DNA from: Selaginella tamariscina | Taxonomy: Eukaryota; Streptophyta; Lycopodiopsida; Selaginellales; Selaginellaceae | NCBI GenBank assembly: GCA_003024785.1 | Contig: PUQB01000027.1 | Span: forward strand, 316,036-380,035 | DNA length: 64,000 nt | Reading direction: 5' to 3' | Part shown: piece after piece, positions 24,645 through 36,480 of the stretch | Layout: every line of letters begins with the position of its first letter | How positions within the stretch are numbered: position 1 is the first letter of the stretch | Notes under the pieces: model-generated | Told to the model about the DNA's origin: nothing | What the model saw: the letters and a program-made list of their open reading frames with translations, nothing else | Databases searched by the model: none | Program-made: the position numbers and the translations under genes

Positions 24645-26491
24645 TGTCATAGTTTTTACTATGACTCCCTTTACTTTGGACGTTGACTGTTGTTACCTAC
24701 TGATTATGTGACGAACCCTAGATGTAGAAGAAACAGGCCCGCTTAGTGCACTTGGGTATCTAGTGATGGTCCGGCCGGGTGTTAGGTATTTGCAAGAAAC
24801 TCTAGCGAAGCTAGCACTTCCATTTAGAAAACTCCCCCGTTTTGACGTCCAGGTTAGGGGTTTTGCAAAGTATAGCTTGTCAAAATAAGGGTTAGGACAC
24901 CCCTAGGGTTGACCTAACCCTAGGGTTGCCCTAACCCACGTCCTAAACCCCCCCCCTAGGGTTAGGTTTAGGATTAAGTTTGGACAACTCATTTTCTCTA
25001 AGGGCTAGCATTTCAGTGCCAGCCCACTTACTCAAATAGGAAAACAGGGGGGGGGGGCTCCGTCACATAAATAAGGTAGAGTATACGTAGGAGAGCTCCT
25101 GGGTTCATGAATGAGTTCGTTGCTCTTCTGCCGGTGCAAGCTTCAGCTTGTGTCGTTAAGGTACAACCCTCTGTTGTGCCGCCCTAACTTCCAGATGCCA
25201 GGGGTACGTCCCACCTTCGGGGTAGCTTACCCTTAACGTTGGCGAATCCATGCCTGGGAGGTCTTGTCGGATGCACGTTCCAAGAGGCAGAGGTTGAGGC
25301 TTGTCTCCAGCCTCCTCCTCCACGTCAAGCTAGGTGTAGCACTCACAGCCAAGCAAGGCACATCGTGTCCTTGTCCAACTGTGGGCGTGGGTTCTTGATT
25401 GACAAGGGTTTCCTTATCGGGTCTTGAGGGATAATTGAGGGTTCTAGAGTTGCATTTAGGAGCATGTTTGTGGCACTTGGTGCAACTCTTGAATCTAAGG
25501 GCTATGGCATGATAGCCCACATCGGGGAAGGCAGTGTCACATGGAGATGTGACACTGGGCTAAACGTCACATGGTGCAACACCTGAGGCATGCCCTTGGG
25601 GTTATGTCATGGGCTTGTCGCCAAGGGGTTGGATACCTTAGCAAATAGACATGCTTGTGCTTGCACTAGGGTGCTAAGCCTTGGGCATCTGCTCAAGAGG
25701 AGGTCTCATAACTAGGTGTGCTTTGACACACTTGGCTAGGGGAGTGTTCTCCTTGGAATTCAAGGGTTGAACAACCTAAGCGTGGTAGCAGAAGCCCTTT
25801 GTGAGGCACTCACAAGTCATGTGCTTAAGGTTATCCCAAACCTAGCCTTAGGGAGTTTGCTTAGCAGAACACTCGTGTTCGCCTACGGCGCACACTCGTG
25901 TCCTCACTAAGTACTAGCCCTAGGTCTAGGGTATAACTTGGCCACTCAAACCCTTAGGGTTAGTCGTGGTTCAGGTTACCCTTGTCGCCCTAAAGGGGTT
26001 GTACTCCCGGATGAGGGTGATTCCTCAAGGGGTAAATGACGATGCCTTAGTTCTGTCCAGGGGTATGTGTGGAACACACGTCTCCTTGATGGGGTTAGGG
26101 CATGAGCCTATCTAGGTCTTCTAGGGCAAGACCTAAGTCAACTAGGGTTATCCCCAAGGGTTTTGGGGGTAGACACTCTAGGGAGACTTAGGCTAAACCC
26201 TAAGTCAACTAGGGTTATCCCTCAAGGGTTTTGGGGGTAGACACTCTAGGGAGACTTAGGCTAAACCCTAAGTCAACTAGGGTTATCCCTCAAGGGTTCT
26301 GGGGGCAGACATTCTAGGGAGACTTAGGCTAAACCCTAAGTCTCCTGTCCACTTGGCATTAGAGTCTAACCCTAGGGGTCGTTGGGGTTGTTCTGGGAAA
26401 CTTAGCGTTGCTCACACAGGGTGATGATGCCAAATGGCCACCTGGCAGCCACGTGTTGCACGTGTTGGCCCTTTGGGTTAAAACTCTGACA
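24645..26491 (+). repeat. 3' LTR
   Basis: Aligns along its whole length with 19050-20920 and is followed by the TGTGT target duplication at 26492-26496. It carries the same poly-G tract (about 25047) and 68-bp tandem units. Confidence 0.9.
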
Positions 26492-26765
26492 TGTGTCGAG
26501 CATCATCCAATCTGGGTTCGCAGACTGCTTTCGGGTGCTTGATTAGTAAATCTACTTTTCATTGTTTTGCTTGTTCATGCGATGTGACAGAGGTTAGTTT
26601 GACAGCAACCATGGTTGCTCCAATGCGCTTCCCGTTTATTTTGAAATATGGCCAAGTTGATTTTAAATCCCCCTGCCCATCATCTCCTCCTTTTGTCTTT
26701 AATGTCACCTCAATTCCACATTTAAATATAAAAATGATTAGTTCTTCAACACATATCTGAATATA
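26492..26765 (-). pseudogene. Left cargo gene, 5' portion, split by the LTR element
   Basis: Read leftward, one frame gives a protein-like stretch with EELIIFIFKCGIEVTLK, LKSTWPYFKINGKRIGATM and LIKHPKAVCEPRLDDA, broken by one stop. Across the LTR element the coding continues at 19049 (NVTFSDPEVASYNINLGW). I do not recognise the fold. The right copy lacks this segment altogether: there the palindrome array abuts the later part of the gene. Confidence 0.5.
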
Positions 26766-27185
26766 ACAAATTTTATTTTAATTCTTACCCAGAATTTGAC
26801 GACGACTGCATATTAATGACTGAATCTCCTTGTTTGATCAAATCGTCCTTCTGCATAATAATACATATTAAATACAATTCATAAAAAACACACACACACA
26901 TTGTATAAACCCGAATAAATTAAATTAATACACTAATAAATTCACATACACCCTTCTATGTCTCAGAGAGAAGTGGATGGGATTAACTATTCAAAACTCA
27001 CATTTGTGCTAGTGCAAAAGACTGATAACATTTGATTTTAGAACCACCACAAATGTGAGCTTTGGACAGTTTCACATAGTTTATTGACTTTTACTCAAAT
27101 ATTATAATAAGATGATAGAAGTAAATAAAATGAGATATGCAACTTATATATACTAATACACATATATATTCACATGGAAGGTGGG
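26766..27185. other. AT-rich spacer between cargo gene and outer array
   Basis: Contains an inverted pair around 26994-27066 ('aaactcacatttgtgctagtg' and 'accaccacaaatgtgagcttt'). No gene was recognised. Confidence 0.35.
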
Positions 27186-28210
27186 ACGGGATTTATCTCG
27201 CCACATCTTTTATGCTTCCTGAAAGAGTGGGCGGGATTAATCTCGCACCCTTCTCGATCCCCTGAATGGGTGTGTGGGATTAATCCCGCCATTGGCTTCA
27301 AAGAAAACTGGTCGGAATTTATTTGGCACATTCATTTAGGAGAAAGAGAAGGGTGGCAGGATTAATCTCGCCCACCATGGAAGGGATGGTGGAATTAATC
27401 TCACCACCTTTCTCAGTCCCCTCCATTGGTATGCAGTAAATCTTCTCCGTCTTAGATAGAGGTGGTCGAAATTGATTAGACTCACCAATGGATGGGGTTA
27501 ATCTCGCCCACGACACTCTCATATGGATTAAGGCGGTTGGCGGGATTAATCCACCACCATGCATAGAAGGGTCGGCGAGTTTAATCCTGCCACCTTCTCG
27601 TAAATCATGCGCAACACATATATATATGGGTGGTAGGATTAATCCCCCCGCCCTCCGAGAAGGGATGGTGTGGGGCAGGATTAATCCCACTGTCCTCCGC
27701 GTAGGGCATGGGCGTGCGACGGGATTAATCCCACCACCCATGGCCTGTGTGAAGGGCCTAGGCAGCGAGATTAATCTCGCTGCACGCCCATGCCTTGCAT
27801 GGAGGGGGCAGGATTAATCCTGCCGCCCAGGCTCTTCATGCAGGCCTTGAGTGGTGGGATTAATCCTGCCGCCCTCCGCACAAGGCATGGGTGTGCAGCC
27901 GGATTAATCCGCCGCCTAGGCCTTTATGCAGGCCATTGGTGGCGGGATTAATCCTGCCACACTTGGGCGTGCAACAGGATTAATTCTGCCGCTCTTTGGT
28001 TAGCCTCATGGGCGACGGGATTAATCTTGCCGCTCATGAGGCTAAGTAAATAGCCTGCATGAAGGGCGGCGGGATTAATCCCGCCGCTCATGAGGGTAAC
28101 AGATGAGTGGTGGGATTAATCCCGCTGCCCGCGGGGCTAACCAAATAGTGGCAGGATTAATCTCGCCGCTTGCGAGGCTAACCAAAGAGCAGCGAGATTA
28201 ATCCCGCCGT
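27186..28210. repeat. Outer palindrome array, GGATTAATCC type
   Basis: About 23 copies of a palindrome centred on ATTAAT with G/C-rich arms (GCGGGATTAATCCCGC and variants) are spaced about 33-45 bp. Arm changes are often matched on both sides: GCGAGATTAATCTCGC, GCAGGATTAATCCTGC and GGGATTAATCCC all occur. Linkers near the right end repeat 'gaggctaaccaaa'. Only two such units remain at the matching place in the right element (53650-53712). Confidence 0.9.
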
Positions 28211-28305
28211 CCTTTGGTCACATATATATATATATGTATGCGTGTGTGCCAAAGACAAAAAAATCAATAAGATTATATAGATACAAACACAGATATATAT
28301 ATTTA

Positions 28306-28336
<31 letters not shown>

Positions 28337-28618
28337 GGATATGTATATCATGTGTGTGCGTGTGTGTGCCAGAGATAAATAAATTAGATAAAATTATAGT
28401 AATACACACACATATGTATATGTATATGTATATCGTGTGTGTGTGCTAAATAAATTAAATTATACAGATACACACACAACTATATATATGTATATGTATA
28501 TGTATATATATGTATATGTATATGTACATACAGGAGTGTGCAAGAGATAGATAAATAAATTAAATTATACAAATACTGGTACACATAATATATGTATATA
28601 TATCTGTACATAGGTGTG

Positions 28619-28686
<68 letters not shown>

Positions 28687-29175
28687 TATATATATATCGT
28701 GTGTATGCGTGTGTGAGTGAAACAAATAAAATCATACAGATAAACAAACACACACACATATATATATACAAGAGTGTGCGTGTGTGTCGAGAGATAAATA
28801 AATAAATAAAATTATACAAGTACTGGTACATATAATATATGTGTATATATGTATATAGATATATATATATGTGTATATGTATATCGTGTGTATGCGTGTG
28901 TGAGTGAAACAAATAAAATCATATAGATAAACAAACACACACACACACACATATATATACAAGAGTGTGTGTGTGTGTGTGCGAGAGATAAAATTAATAA
29001 ATTAATAAAATTATATAGATACACACACACACATATATATGTATGTATGTATGTATATATGTATAGGAGTGTGCGTGTGTGTGCGAGAGATAGATAAATC
29101 AATTTTATTATTAAGATACACACACATAAATGTATATGTGAATAAATAAACATGCATGTGAGAGAGAGAGATCTC
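28211..29175. repeat. Composite microsatellite block
   Basis: Alternating (TA)n, (TATG)n and (TG)n tracts are joined by a recurrent 'gagagataaataaattaaattatacagatacacac' type word, giving a higher-order repeat of roughly 100-180 bp. The reverse complement appears at 52840-53640 in the right element. The open frames here are low-complexity products. Confidence 0.8.
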
Positions 29176-30814
29176 ACTTGTGTGTGAGAAAGGGAGATTT
29201 TACGACTGCCACCTCGTTGCCTTCTTTTCTTGAAACCTTAAGAATATACCTAAACCCTAAAAGGAATAAAATATATATTAACCTTAATCGAATATTCCTT
29301 TTAAGAATATACTTAAACCTTAAAAAGAATAAAATATAAATTCACCCTAAACGAATATTCTTTCATTATATTATCAATTTTAAATTTGTGTGCGTGTGCA
29401 TGTGCATGAGTGTATCACATACACCCCAAAAATATAAATCATGCAGGGTTTACCATGAGAGTGTTAAATTTTCACGTGTAGTAATACATATATACCACAT
29501 AGACATACATACATATTAGTATATAATATAGTAATATTATATATGATGTGTATGTCTGAGATAAAGAGATAAACTATATATTATGGATCATGTATAATGT
29601 GTATGTTTGAGAGAAGAGAGATAGTACATATTAATATGGATCATGCATGGTGTGTATGTATGAAAGATGAGAGAGAGTATTAACAAATTAAATTCATATA
29701 CATTGCATATATTAGTACATATATACATACACACGCGTATACACACAAACATACATACATATTACATGTGTAAATTCAATGTGTTACATAGGGTTTAGGG
29801 TTTAGGGTTTAGGATATGAGAGAAGAGAGAGTGTTAAAAAATTAATTTTGTACACATTGTATATATTAGTACACATATATACATACATAGTACATAATAT
29901 TGTAACATCAGTACATATTATAGATCATGCATGGTGTGTATGTATGAGAGAAGGGATTATACATGGTGTGTATGTATGAGAGAGTGTTAACAAATTAAAA
30001 TCATACACATTGCATGCGTTGAACATGGCAACATATCTCTCTAGTTTGGTTTAGGGTTTAAACCCAATGCAAGTATTTTATTATTAAATTTTATATGGTA
30101 CATAATATACATATTAGTCTAAAATCTTTATACTAATATAAACTAAATTCATGCACATTTTTTAATTATTTACTCTAAACACTAAACATATGTAAGTCCC
30201 AGTGTAGAGTGTGTGTAACTATAAATATTTGGTTTTGGTTTTAAACTTTATATCATAAATACAAAGCTAGATACTTTATCTATATCGTGATCCACTCATC
30301 AGCTTGTGCATGTGTGTGCATATGTGTCTTTGTAAGTGCTTCTAATGCATGTGCACATGTATATATAAATTATGATTGTGTTTATATATGTGCAAAACAA
30401 ACATTGAATAATTAAGAAAATAATATTAAAAACACACTATGAATATATTTTAAATTAGACATAATAATATATAATTTTATCTAATATATAGCCGTATATA
30501 AAATATAATATTAATTTAATATTGATAATAAGGTTTAACATTGGAATATTCTTGAAATAATAAGAAATTAATTGAGAAAATCCCATTAATATATACAAAT
30601 GTAGAATAATTACTGAAATAATTAAGAATAAAACTAATTTAATTATGATAATCAAGTTTAATATTGGAATATTCTTTGAATATTAAGAAAATAATAAAGA
30701 ATATCCCATTAATAGTAGGAAATGTAAATTAATTACTCGAGTAATTAAGAAAATAATATTAATAAACAACTATGAATTATTTTAAATGATACATAATAAT
30801 ATATAATTTATTTT

Positions 30815-30859
<45 letters not shown>

Positions 30860-31180
30860 ACTTAATATACTTAATATTAAGAATGTAGAATAATTATTAA
30901 AATTTCGTTATATTAAACAACTTGAATCATTTAATCACATTAAATGCAATTTTATTAAACTCATTGGAATTGGAGAGTATATATGTCAGAGTGTCAGTTA
31001 TTTGTGTCAACTCATCTTAAATTTTATTTTTGTTCTTTTCAAAAAATTTGAATTTTGACATAAGTATTGTCATCTGACATGTAAATTTAAAAACGCATTT
31101 AATTTCCCACTTAAATTCAGATCTGGTTCTTTCTCCGGCAAGGGTTTCTTCATTTCTATTTTCTCTTCAGATCTTCTTTT
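29176..31180. other. AT-rich zone of the left element, incl. telomere-like repeats
   Basis: Matches 50800-52800 in reverse. It holds three TTTAGGG units at 29791-29813, 'gaatattccttttaagaatat' repeats near 29240-29370, and roughly one and a half copies of a ~330-bp unit between 30430 and 30800. No gene was supported. Confidence 0.55.
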
Positions 31181-31251
31181 TTCTTGATAATGATCAGCTC
31201 AGGAACGACATTAAATTGGGTGCTATTGTTTATCTTCAGTGCTATTTACAA
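31181..31251 (+). other. Likely first exon of the left DUF7869-like gene
   Basis: A GATCAGCTCAGGAACGACAT segment is followed by donor GTAAGTATT at 31252. The same exon and donor occur in the right copy (donor at 50942, minus strand). The acceptor TTTATGTGCAG lies at 32308 (right copy 49802). It may be mostly 5' UTR; one frame reads into the main exon. Confidence 0.45.
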
Positions 31252-31423
31252 GTAAGTATTATAAATAAATTTAGATATACTTACAAAGATTCATTCTCTT
31301 ACATTCTCTCTTAAAATTAGAATTTAGGGATTTAGGAATGCATTAGGATTACAATATATTCCGTTAGGGATTTATCCCGTTTAAATATCCTTTAACTTAA
31401 TATTTGGTTAGCCGGGGCAGCAT

Positions 31424-32165
31424 GATTAATCCGGCCATTTCTTTTTTGCCTCTTAAAGAAGTGCGGGATTATCCCGCCCATCTCTTTTATAACCATGGCA
31501 TAATTAGTTTGAGCAATGCTTCTTCGCCTATGAAAAGACCGGCATGATTAATCTCCGATAACTCTCTTAATTGATAAAGATTACCTGAATTTATTAAAAG
31601 AGTTGTCGGCGGGATTAATCCTGCCAACCATTTTAGAGGCAAGAAGGTGGCAGGATTAATCTGCCACCACTTCCCTTTTTAAAATTTGTGGGCAGGATTT
31701 ATCCGAGATCTCTTTGAAATCATAGTTTCGGAGAGAGTTGTGGCGGATTAATCCCCCACCTATTCCCGTCGTAAGAGTTATGGGCGGGATTAATCTCGCC
31801 GCCTCTCCTCGTTGGAGGGAGTTGCGGGATTAATCCCCCCGTCTTCCTCGTCAGAGGGAGTTGTGGCGGGATTAATCCCGCCGCTCTCTCTGACGAGGAA
31901 GATCATGGCGGATTAATCCGCCACCTCTTCCCGTGGAGGGAGTTGCGGCGGGATTAATCCCGCCGCTCTTCCTTGGAGGGAGGCGGGATTAATCGCGCCT
32001 CTCTCCGAGAGGAAGATCGGCGGGATTAATCCCGCCGCTTTCCTCGTCGGAGGGATCGGCAACGGGATTAATCCGACTCTCTCCGAAGGGGTGAGTGGCG
32101 GCGGGATTAATCCCGCCACCGTTCCTCGTCGGAGGGAGTCGTGGGCGGGATTAATCCCGCCCATC
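31424..32165. repeat. Intron-borne palindrome array, left copy
   Basis: About 17 units of GCGGGATTAATCCCGCC or close variants. The last twelve ATTAAT centres (31747 to 32150) are spaced 42, 40, 42, 41, 41, 35, 37, 42, 39 and 44 bp with few exceptions, close to four helical turns. Linkers share 'cctcgtcggaggga' words that pair with 'ctctctccgacgagg'-like words in neighbours. The array lies inside the first intron of the transposase-like gene, ending about 140 bp before its acceptor. Confidence 0.9.
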
Positions 32166-32308
32166 AGTTGTATTAATCAAAGCATGAGATATTATCTCTA
32201 TACATAATTATGTATTATTGCACATGCATATTATTAAGCAACGCAGTTCAGATTTCTTAAAATATTGCATAAACAGATATCATAAATAACACAATTATTT
32301 ATGTGCAG

Positions 32309-35300
32309 GACAATATGTTTAATACTGGAGATAAAGTATGTCTTCTTCGGAACAACGAGATAGTTGGCACTGGAACTGTGGAAGTTCGAGATGATAATGC
32401 ATCATGTCACAATATTGCCCAAGGATCTTGTGTGTACGTATGGGTGAACACCATTTACAAGCATGTTGAGGTTCGGGAATGGAATTTGAGGAGGGTTCTC
32501 CTGTATTGTGGAATTTGGATGAAGTCAAGGCTGACACAGAATATGCAGAGTCACAAACAAATAGTAGCACGAGTTTACCAGATGATGGCTTGCCTTGTGA
32601 TGGATGAGGTGATTCTCTTTCTTCATGAGATTGAGTTGGGAAGAGGCATCATCACAGCTATAAATCCAATGGAAGCAGTGTCAGAAGAGAAACTAGGGTC
32701 CGACTTCGTGGGTGTAGTTGTGACAGAGGTTTCACCTAATGGCACATTGCATCCTGGATCCCTCGTGAGGTGGCGAACATCTGAATTAAGACGGCAAGAT
32801 GGTTCAACATATTCTGGGTTGGATTTCAATAATAACAACCCGGAAGAACAACTCATATTTGAAGAGGTTCCTTGCATTGGTCCTATTGTAAAAAAAGGCG
32901 ATTCATGGGTTGCAGATCTTCCCCTGCAAGTTTCAGCAAAAGAGTGAAGATGAATCTTACATCTTCCGAAAGTGTTACGAGCATTTCTACGATTGACTGC
33001 TACAAGAAGAAGTCAGATCAAATGAAATTACCAATGTAGACATGTCTTTTGTATGCTCACTCAAAAGCAAAGTGCATGAGTATGTTATGCTACACTAACT
33101 GGGTGTATGATGGAATGGCCTCAGACACAAGTTATCAGAGTACATCCATGGTATTTAATAAGGTAGTCATCTGCTTCAAAGCTTGGTACAGTATATACAG
33201 GATCCCAAAGACCACGTTCTACCATCGAGGATGGGTGGCTAGATGGAGCGCGACCTCAGTATATGGGAACACTCACTTGGTCAAAACCCGCTCTCACATT
33301 ATGGCAACCATAGAGATACTCAAAGCTTTTGTGGAAGTAAATGTAGAGGATGTCACAAATGCCGAACCACAAATGCAAGGGTCAGGGAAAATCTTAAGGT
33401 TTTGCCTTCAATCTACACTCAATTGAAGCTGTGTGAACATGTGAACAAGTGCCTCAGTTTGATGGGCCAACAATCTGCACTGGTACCTTCAACAACATAT
33501 GGAATACTCATTTTAAGGATGTGGAGATTGCAAAACACTCTAGCTTTTTCAAGTGTGACACTTGTACATCATTGAAAGCTGCAGAGGCTTGTGCAAAAAC
33601 CTTGGTGGAGATTATTGTTATTCAAAAGAAGATGGAGGCCGACATGATTGCATAACAAACTTGCCGGTATGCACACTACATGCTTTCTGTGTCACACCCA
33701 TTAGAGTACCTGTGCTTGATCCATGACAAGATGGATCATTCAAAGACCAACATTTGAAAGCTTGCAACACCAAAGTGCCTTGAAAATGTCATGAAACTTC
33801 CGATTTCATTGACAAGTGTGCTAACACATGGACACGGTTGTGAGTCTTATGGACACTTTTCACTTCCACATTGGTCTTCAATTTCACTATTGGGTCGTTG
33901 GCCAATGTGTTTCAAAAACCTTGAAGCCCACTCACAAACAAGTTCTATCAGTGATCTTAAAGTGAAGAAACAACACCTTCAACTTTTTAATGCTCTCATG
34001 AACACGTCTGCACTTGAGGCTACTTGGGAATATGAAAGGCATTGTTAGCAGCCTGCACAAAAAATAGATGGCCCTTTTTTAGTTTTCAGTGGAGGGATCT
34101 AACTCAAATAGTGTACATGTGTCCTCAACATTAAATAAGCTTCCTCGTCATTTGCTTTTACAGATGGATAATTGTGCAGGCGAGAAAAAAATAGGTAAAT
34201 CATTTTACTTAAGGGTTTCTCAAGCTCATACTTACTTTTATTTTCTAGATATGTGCTAGCATACTTGTCAATGCTTGTTGCCAAAGGTGTGTTTGAAACA
34301 ATCACGCTCAGTTTCCTTATGGTTGGTCACACTCATGAAGATATTGATGCGTTCTTCAGCAAGGTCTCCAACTCTACAAAAAGGACAAGTGCACTTACCT
34401 TACCGCATATGATGAATCTTTTTGAAAATTGCATCTCCAAAAAAAGTTGTGCTTTGCTTGTGACTGAGGTGCCAGACTTCAAAAAATTTCTCAAGGAGTA
34501 TATAAAAGAGGGAGTGATTCTTTAGTTGGTCACCTTGTGCCGCTACAATTCTTTTTCTCCATACGAGATGGTATACCTATTATGCAGTACAAGTTACGGC
34601 CATCAGAGCAGGAGTGGTTACCGAAAGAGGGCTTAATGCTCTTCAAAAGTGGAGAGGATGGAAAGCCACTTCTCCCAGAAGGACAACCAGACCCTATTCC
34701 ATTGAGTGCCCAGCTCAAGGAACAAGAGGTTATTATTGATGGCATCAAAAAATATGTGGCATGGGTTCAAAAATCGATGCCAAAGAATTCTGATAAGGCA
34801 ACTGGTTACTCAGAACTATATAAGCATGTGGTCGACTATTGGGAGACTGTTGTTCGAGAGTTGGAAGGGCCTACTGTCACAAGTACAGAATTGCAACACC
34901 CTTTTTGGCCTAAAACAAGGTGGCGAGAGGAGATTGAAATGACATCACTGAGCACATACGACATAGAAGCCAGTAGTGATGTGGAAGTGCAAACCCCACA
35001 CTTTGTTGGACAAAGGAACCAAAACCTAAAGCATACTTTGATTGCTGCAAGGATCTTCAAAAACTAATGATGGTTCTCATTACTCCAGATGCGTCATATA
35101 ATCAGCCTATTTGGATGGGTCAAATTATCGACACACCTGAAGTAATCAAAAAATAGTATTGTTAAGGTTGCATGGTTCAAACCAAAAAAAGGCGACACGA
35201 GAAGGAGAGCGAAAGATATAATGGATGCCTAGAGAAAACATGGTCTCCCAATAAAAAGACCCAGCATGTTTTATAAATGTTAAATCCATTCGATATGGGT

Positions 35301-35371
35301 GGATGTCAAGAAGCGTTGATAAAGTCACGATTAACAAAACTGCAAGGGAATGTATGTTTTCTGAAGCTTAA
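32309..35371 (+). pseudogene. DUF7869-type transposase-like gene, left copy
   Basis: Two similar beta-rich modules come first (VCLLRNNEIVGTGTV at ~32336; VILFLHEIELGRGIITAINP at ~32610). A helix-rich segment follows with the VICFKAWYSIY signature (~33165) and CDTCTSLKAAEACAKTL (~33555). The catalytic-like part has HDKM (33721), MDNCAGE (~34163) and FLMVGHTHEDIDAFFSKV (~34314). Such acidic residues suggest a DDE/RNase H-like fold; I recall the GHTHEDID signature from DUF7869 proteins but cannot confirm it by search. A 55-bp intron (34194-34248) lies between the last two motifs. Several frameshifts occur. Between about 32480 and 32590 the frame slips and later returns, so the longest open frame includes a non-native patch. 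Stop at 35369-35371. Confidence 0.8.
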
Positions 35372-35876
35372 AGCAATTACAAAATTATAAAATATCATAT
35401 ATTTAATATTCATAATTATTATAAACTCTTTAATAATAGTACCAAATTATTTACTTAACTATATAAATTTAAAAAATGATATGGAAGATTGACTATATTA
35501 TTATAGGATTTTATATATATATTATTACTTACAAATTTTTAATTAATAATGTTATATTTAAATATTAATATTTTAATAACAACATCAATATTTATATAAT
35601 GTACCTCTTATGCTCTTCCTTAATTGTTATATTAATATATATATTATATAATTTAATACCTTCTACTTTTATAATGTTATTAATTTTTGTTCAATGAATG
35701 CTATAATTTATTAAAGGGTAGAATACAAAATAGAATATTCTAAAGAATATTCTTTTTCAAACATATATTCTAAAGAATATTCCTTTAATATTAGAAAATG
35801 CTAATTAAATAGCTAAAATTGCTAATTATTAGGAAATGGGACTATAGCCATGCCCATTTTAGTTACAACTTGCATA
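35372..35876. other. 3' flank and terminus of the left TIR element
   Basis: AT-rich sequence with 'agaatattctaaagaatattc' palindromes, ending at 35876 in CATGCCCATTTTAGTTACAA then CTTGCATA. It is the reverse complement of 46180-46687 with small differences. Confidence 0.7.
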
Positions 35877-36480
35877 CACATGCCTTTTGTTCACAAGATT
35901 CCCACTACTTTACCATCCTTTCATGTGGCCATTAATAGTCCATCATCATTAGGTTTGTCCATGATGTTCTAACTTTTACATATTGTTTATGAGCCTAATC
36001 CGCATTTGTTTGCTTGGCTACATGCATACCCAGGAGTTCAAGGGGGCCAACTGAGCCTACATGGATGAAGAAACAACTTTTTGGCATGGTGGCATGGCAT
36101 GTAAAAAAGTTATGGCACCTTGTGTTACCAAGAATAACAATAGTCATGGCAAGCTTGCATTTGATCTCAACTATTGCTCACTTTGATCTTGGCTTGAGTA
36201 CATACGGAGTTGCTTACATTAGTTAAATTCTAACTAAGTACACTTTAGACTTAAGATAGCATGCACTTGTTTTATTTTTCATCTAGCAAGTATGGCCTTC
36301 AAGGAACCGATCCTAAAAAAGAAACCTTTGCTATGAACTATTAGACTTGTGTAGCACAGTCACTATGAACTTAGCATGTAGGTTCACTAATATCACCATG
36401 CTTTTTCACAATTAGTTAATTATTGACCATTGGATCTATTCATTGTGAGTATTAGTGTTAATTTATTTTTGCTCCAAATA
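35877..36480. other. Spacer DNA between the inverted elements, no gene recognised
   Basis: Less AT-rich than the surroundings, with no recognisable family. Confidence 0.35.

Larger units (their letters stand above)
19050..26491 (+). mobile_element. Complete non-autonomous LTR retrotransposon (LARD-like)
   Basis: Two long LTRs (1871 and 1847 bp, TGTCATAG...CTCTGACA) enclose 3.7 kb of non-coding internal DNA. The target duplication TGTGT is perfect at 19045-19049 and 26492-26496. A primer-binding site and a polypurine tract are in the proper places. No gag, protease, RT or integrase motif was found in the interior, so it must have been mobilised by an autonomous relative. It interrupts the left cargo pseudogene. 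Other pieces of the family occur at 1797-2695, 40255-40545, 44928-45320 and 61600-64000. Confidence 0.9.
18212..35876. mobile_element. Left, truncated copy of the large TIR element
   Basis: Inverted relative to 46180-57852. From right to left it shows the terminus at 35876 (TTTTAGTTACAACTTGCATA), the DUF7869-like gene, its array-bearing intron, the AT-rich zone, the microsatellite block, a larger outer palindrome array and the cargo gene. The distal terminus and the FCP1-like gene are missing. Without the 7.4-kb LTR insertion the copy measures about 10.2 kb. Confidence 0.65.

Noticed and set aside
26491..26760. A plus-strand 89-codon open frame after the 3' LTR
   Set aside because: The minus strand of the same interval gives the cargo-gene protein that continues across the LTR insertion; the plus-strand frame is its shadow.
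27186..28210. Regularly spaced palindromes suggest a CRISPR array
   Set aside because: The context is plant nuclear DNA, units vary with paired arm changes, linkers are related to each other, and no cas genes exist. It is a eukaryotic palindrome array.
28218..29177. Many open frames rich in I, Y, H, T and C
   Set aside because: They are translations of TA/TG/CA microsatellites. The same holds for 53014-53813.
29791..29813. TTTAGGG repeats as a chromosome end
   Set aside because: Only three units, inside a transposon arm. It is an interstitial telomere-like motif.
30455..30655. Hydrophobic open frame resembling a membrane peptide, with a similar one at 51407-51664
   Set aside because: They match only because both lie in the duplicated AT-rich tandem unit. 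Composition explains the hydrophobicity, and no start context or conserved residues stand out.
32319..32570. Minus-strand open frames overlapping the transposase-like gene (also 32623-32877, 34530-34748, 49019-49585)
   Set aside because: They are antisense shadows of the recognised coding strand.
36014..36226. 70-codon plus-strand open frame in the spacer
   Set aside because: No recognisable family, signal or neighbouring exon; not distinguishable from chance.
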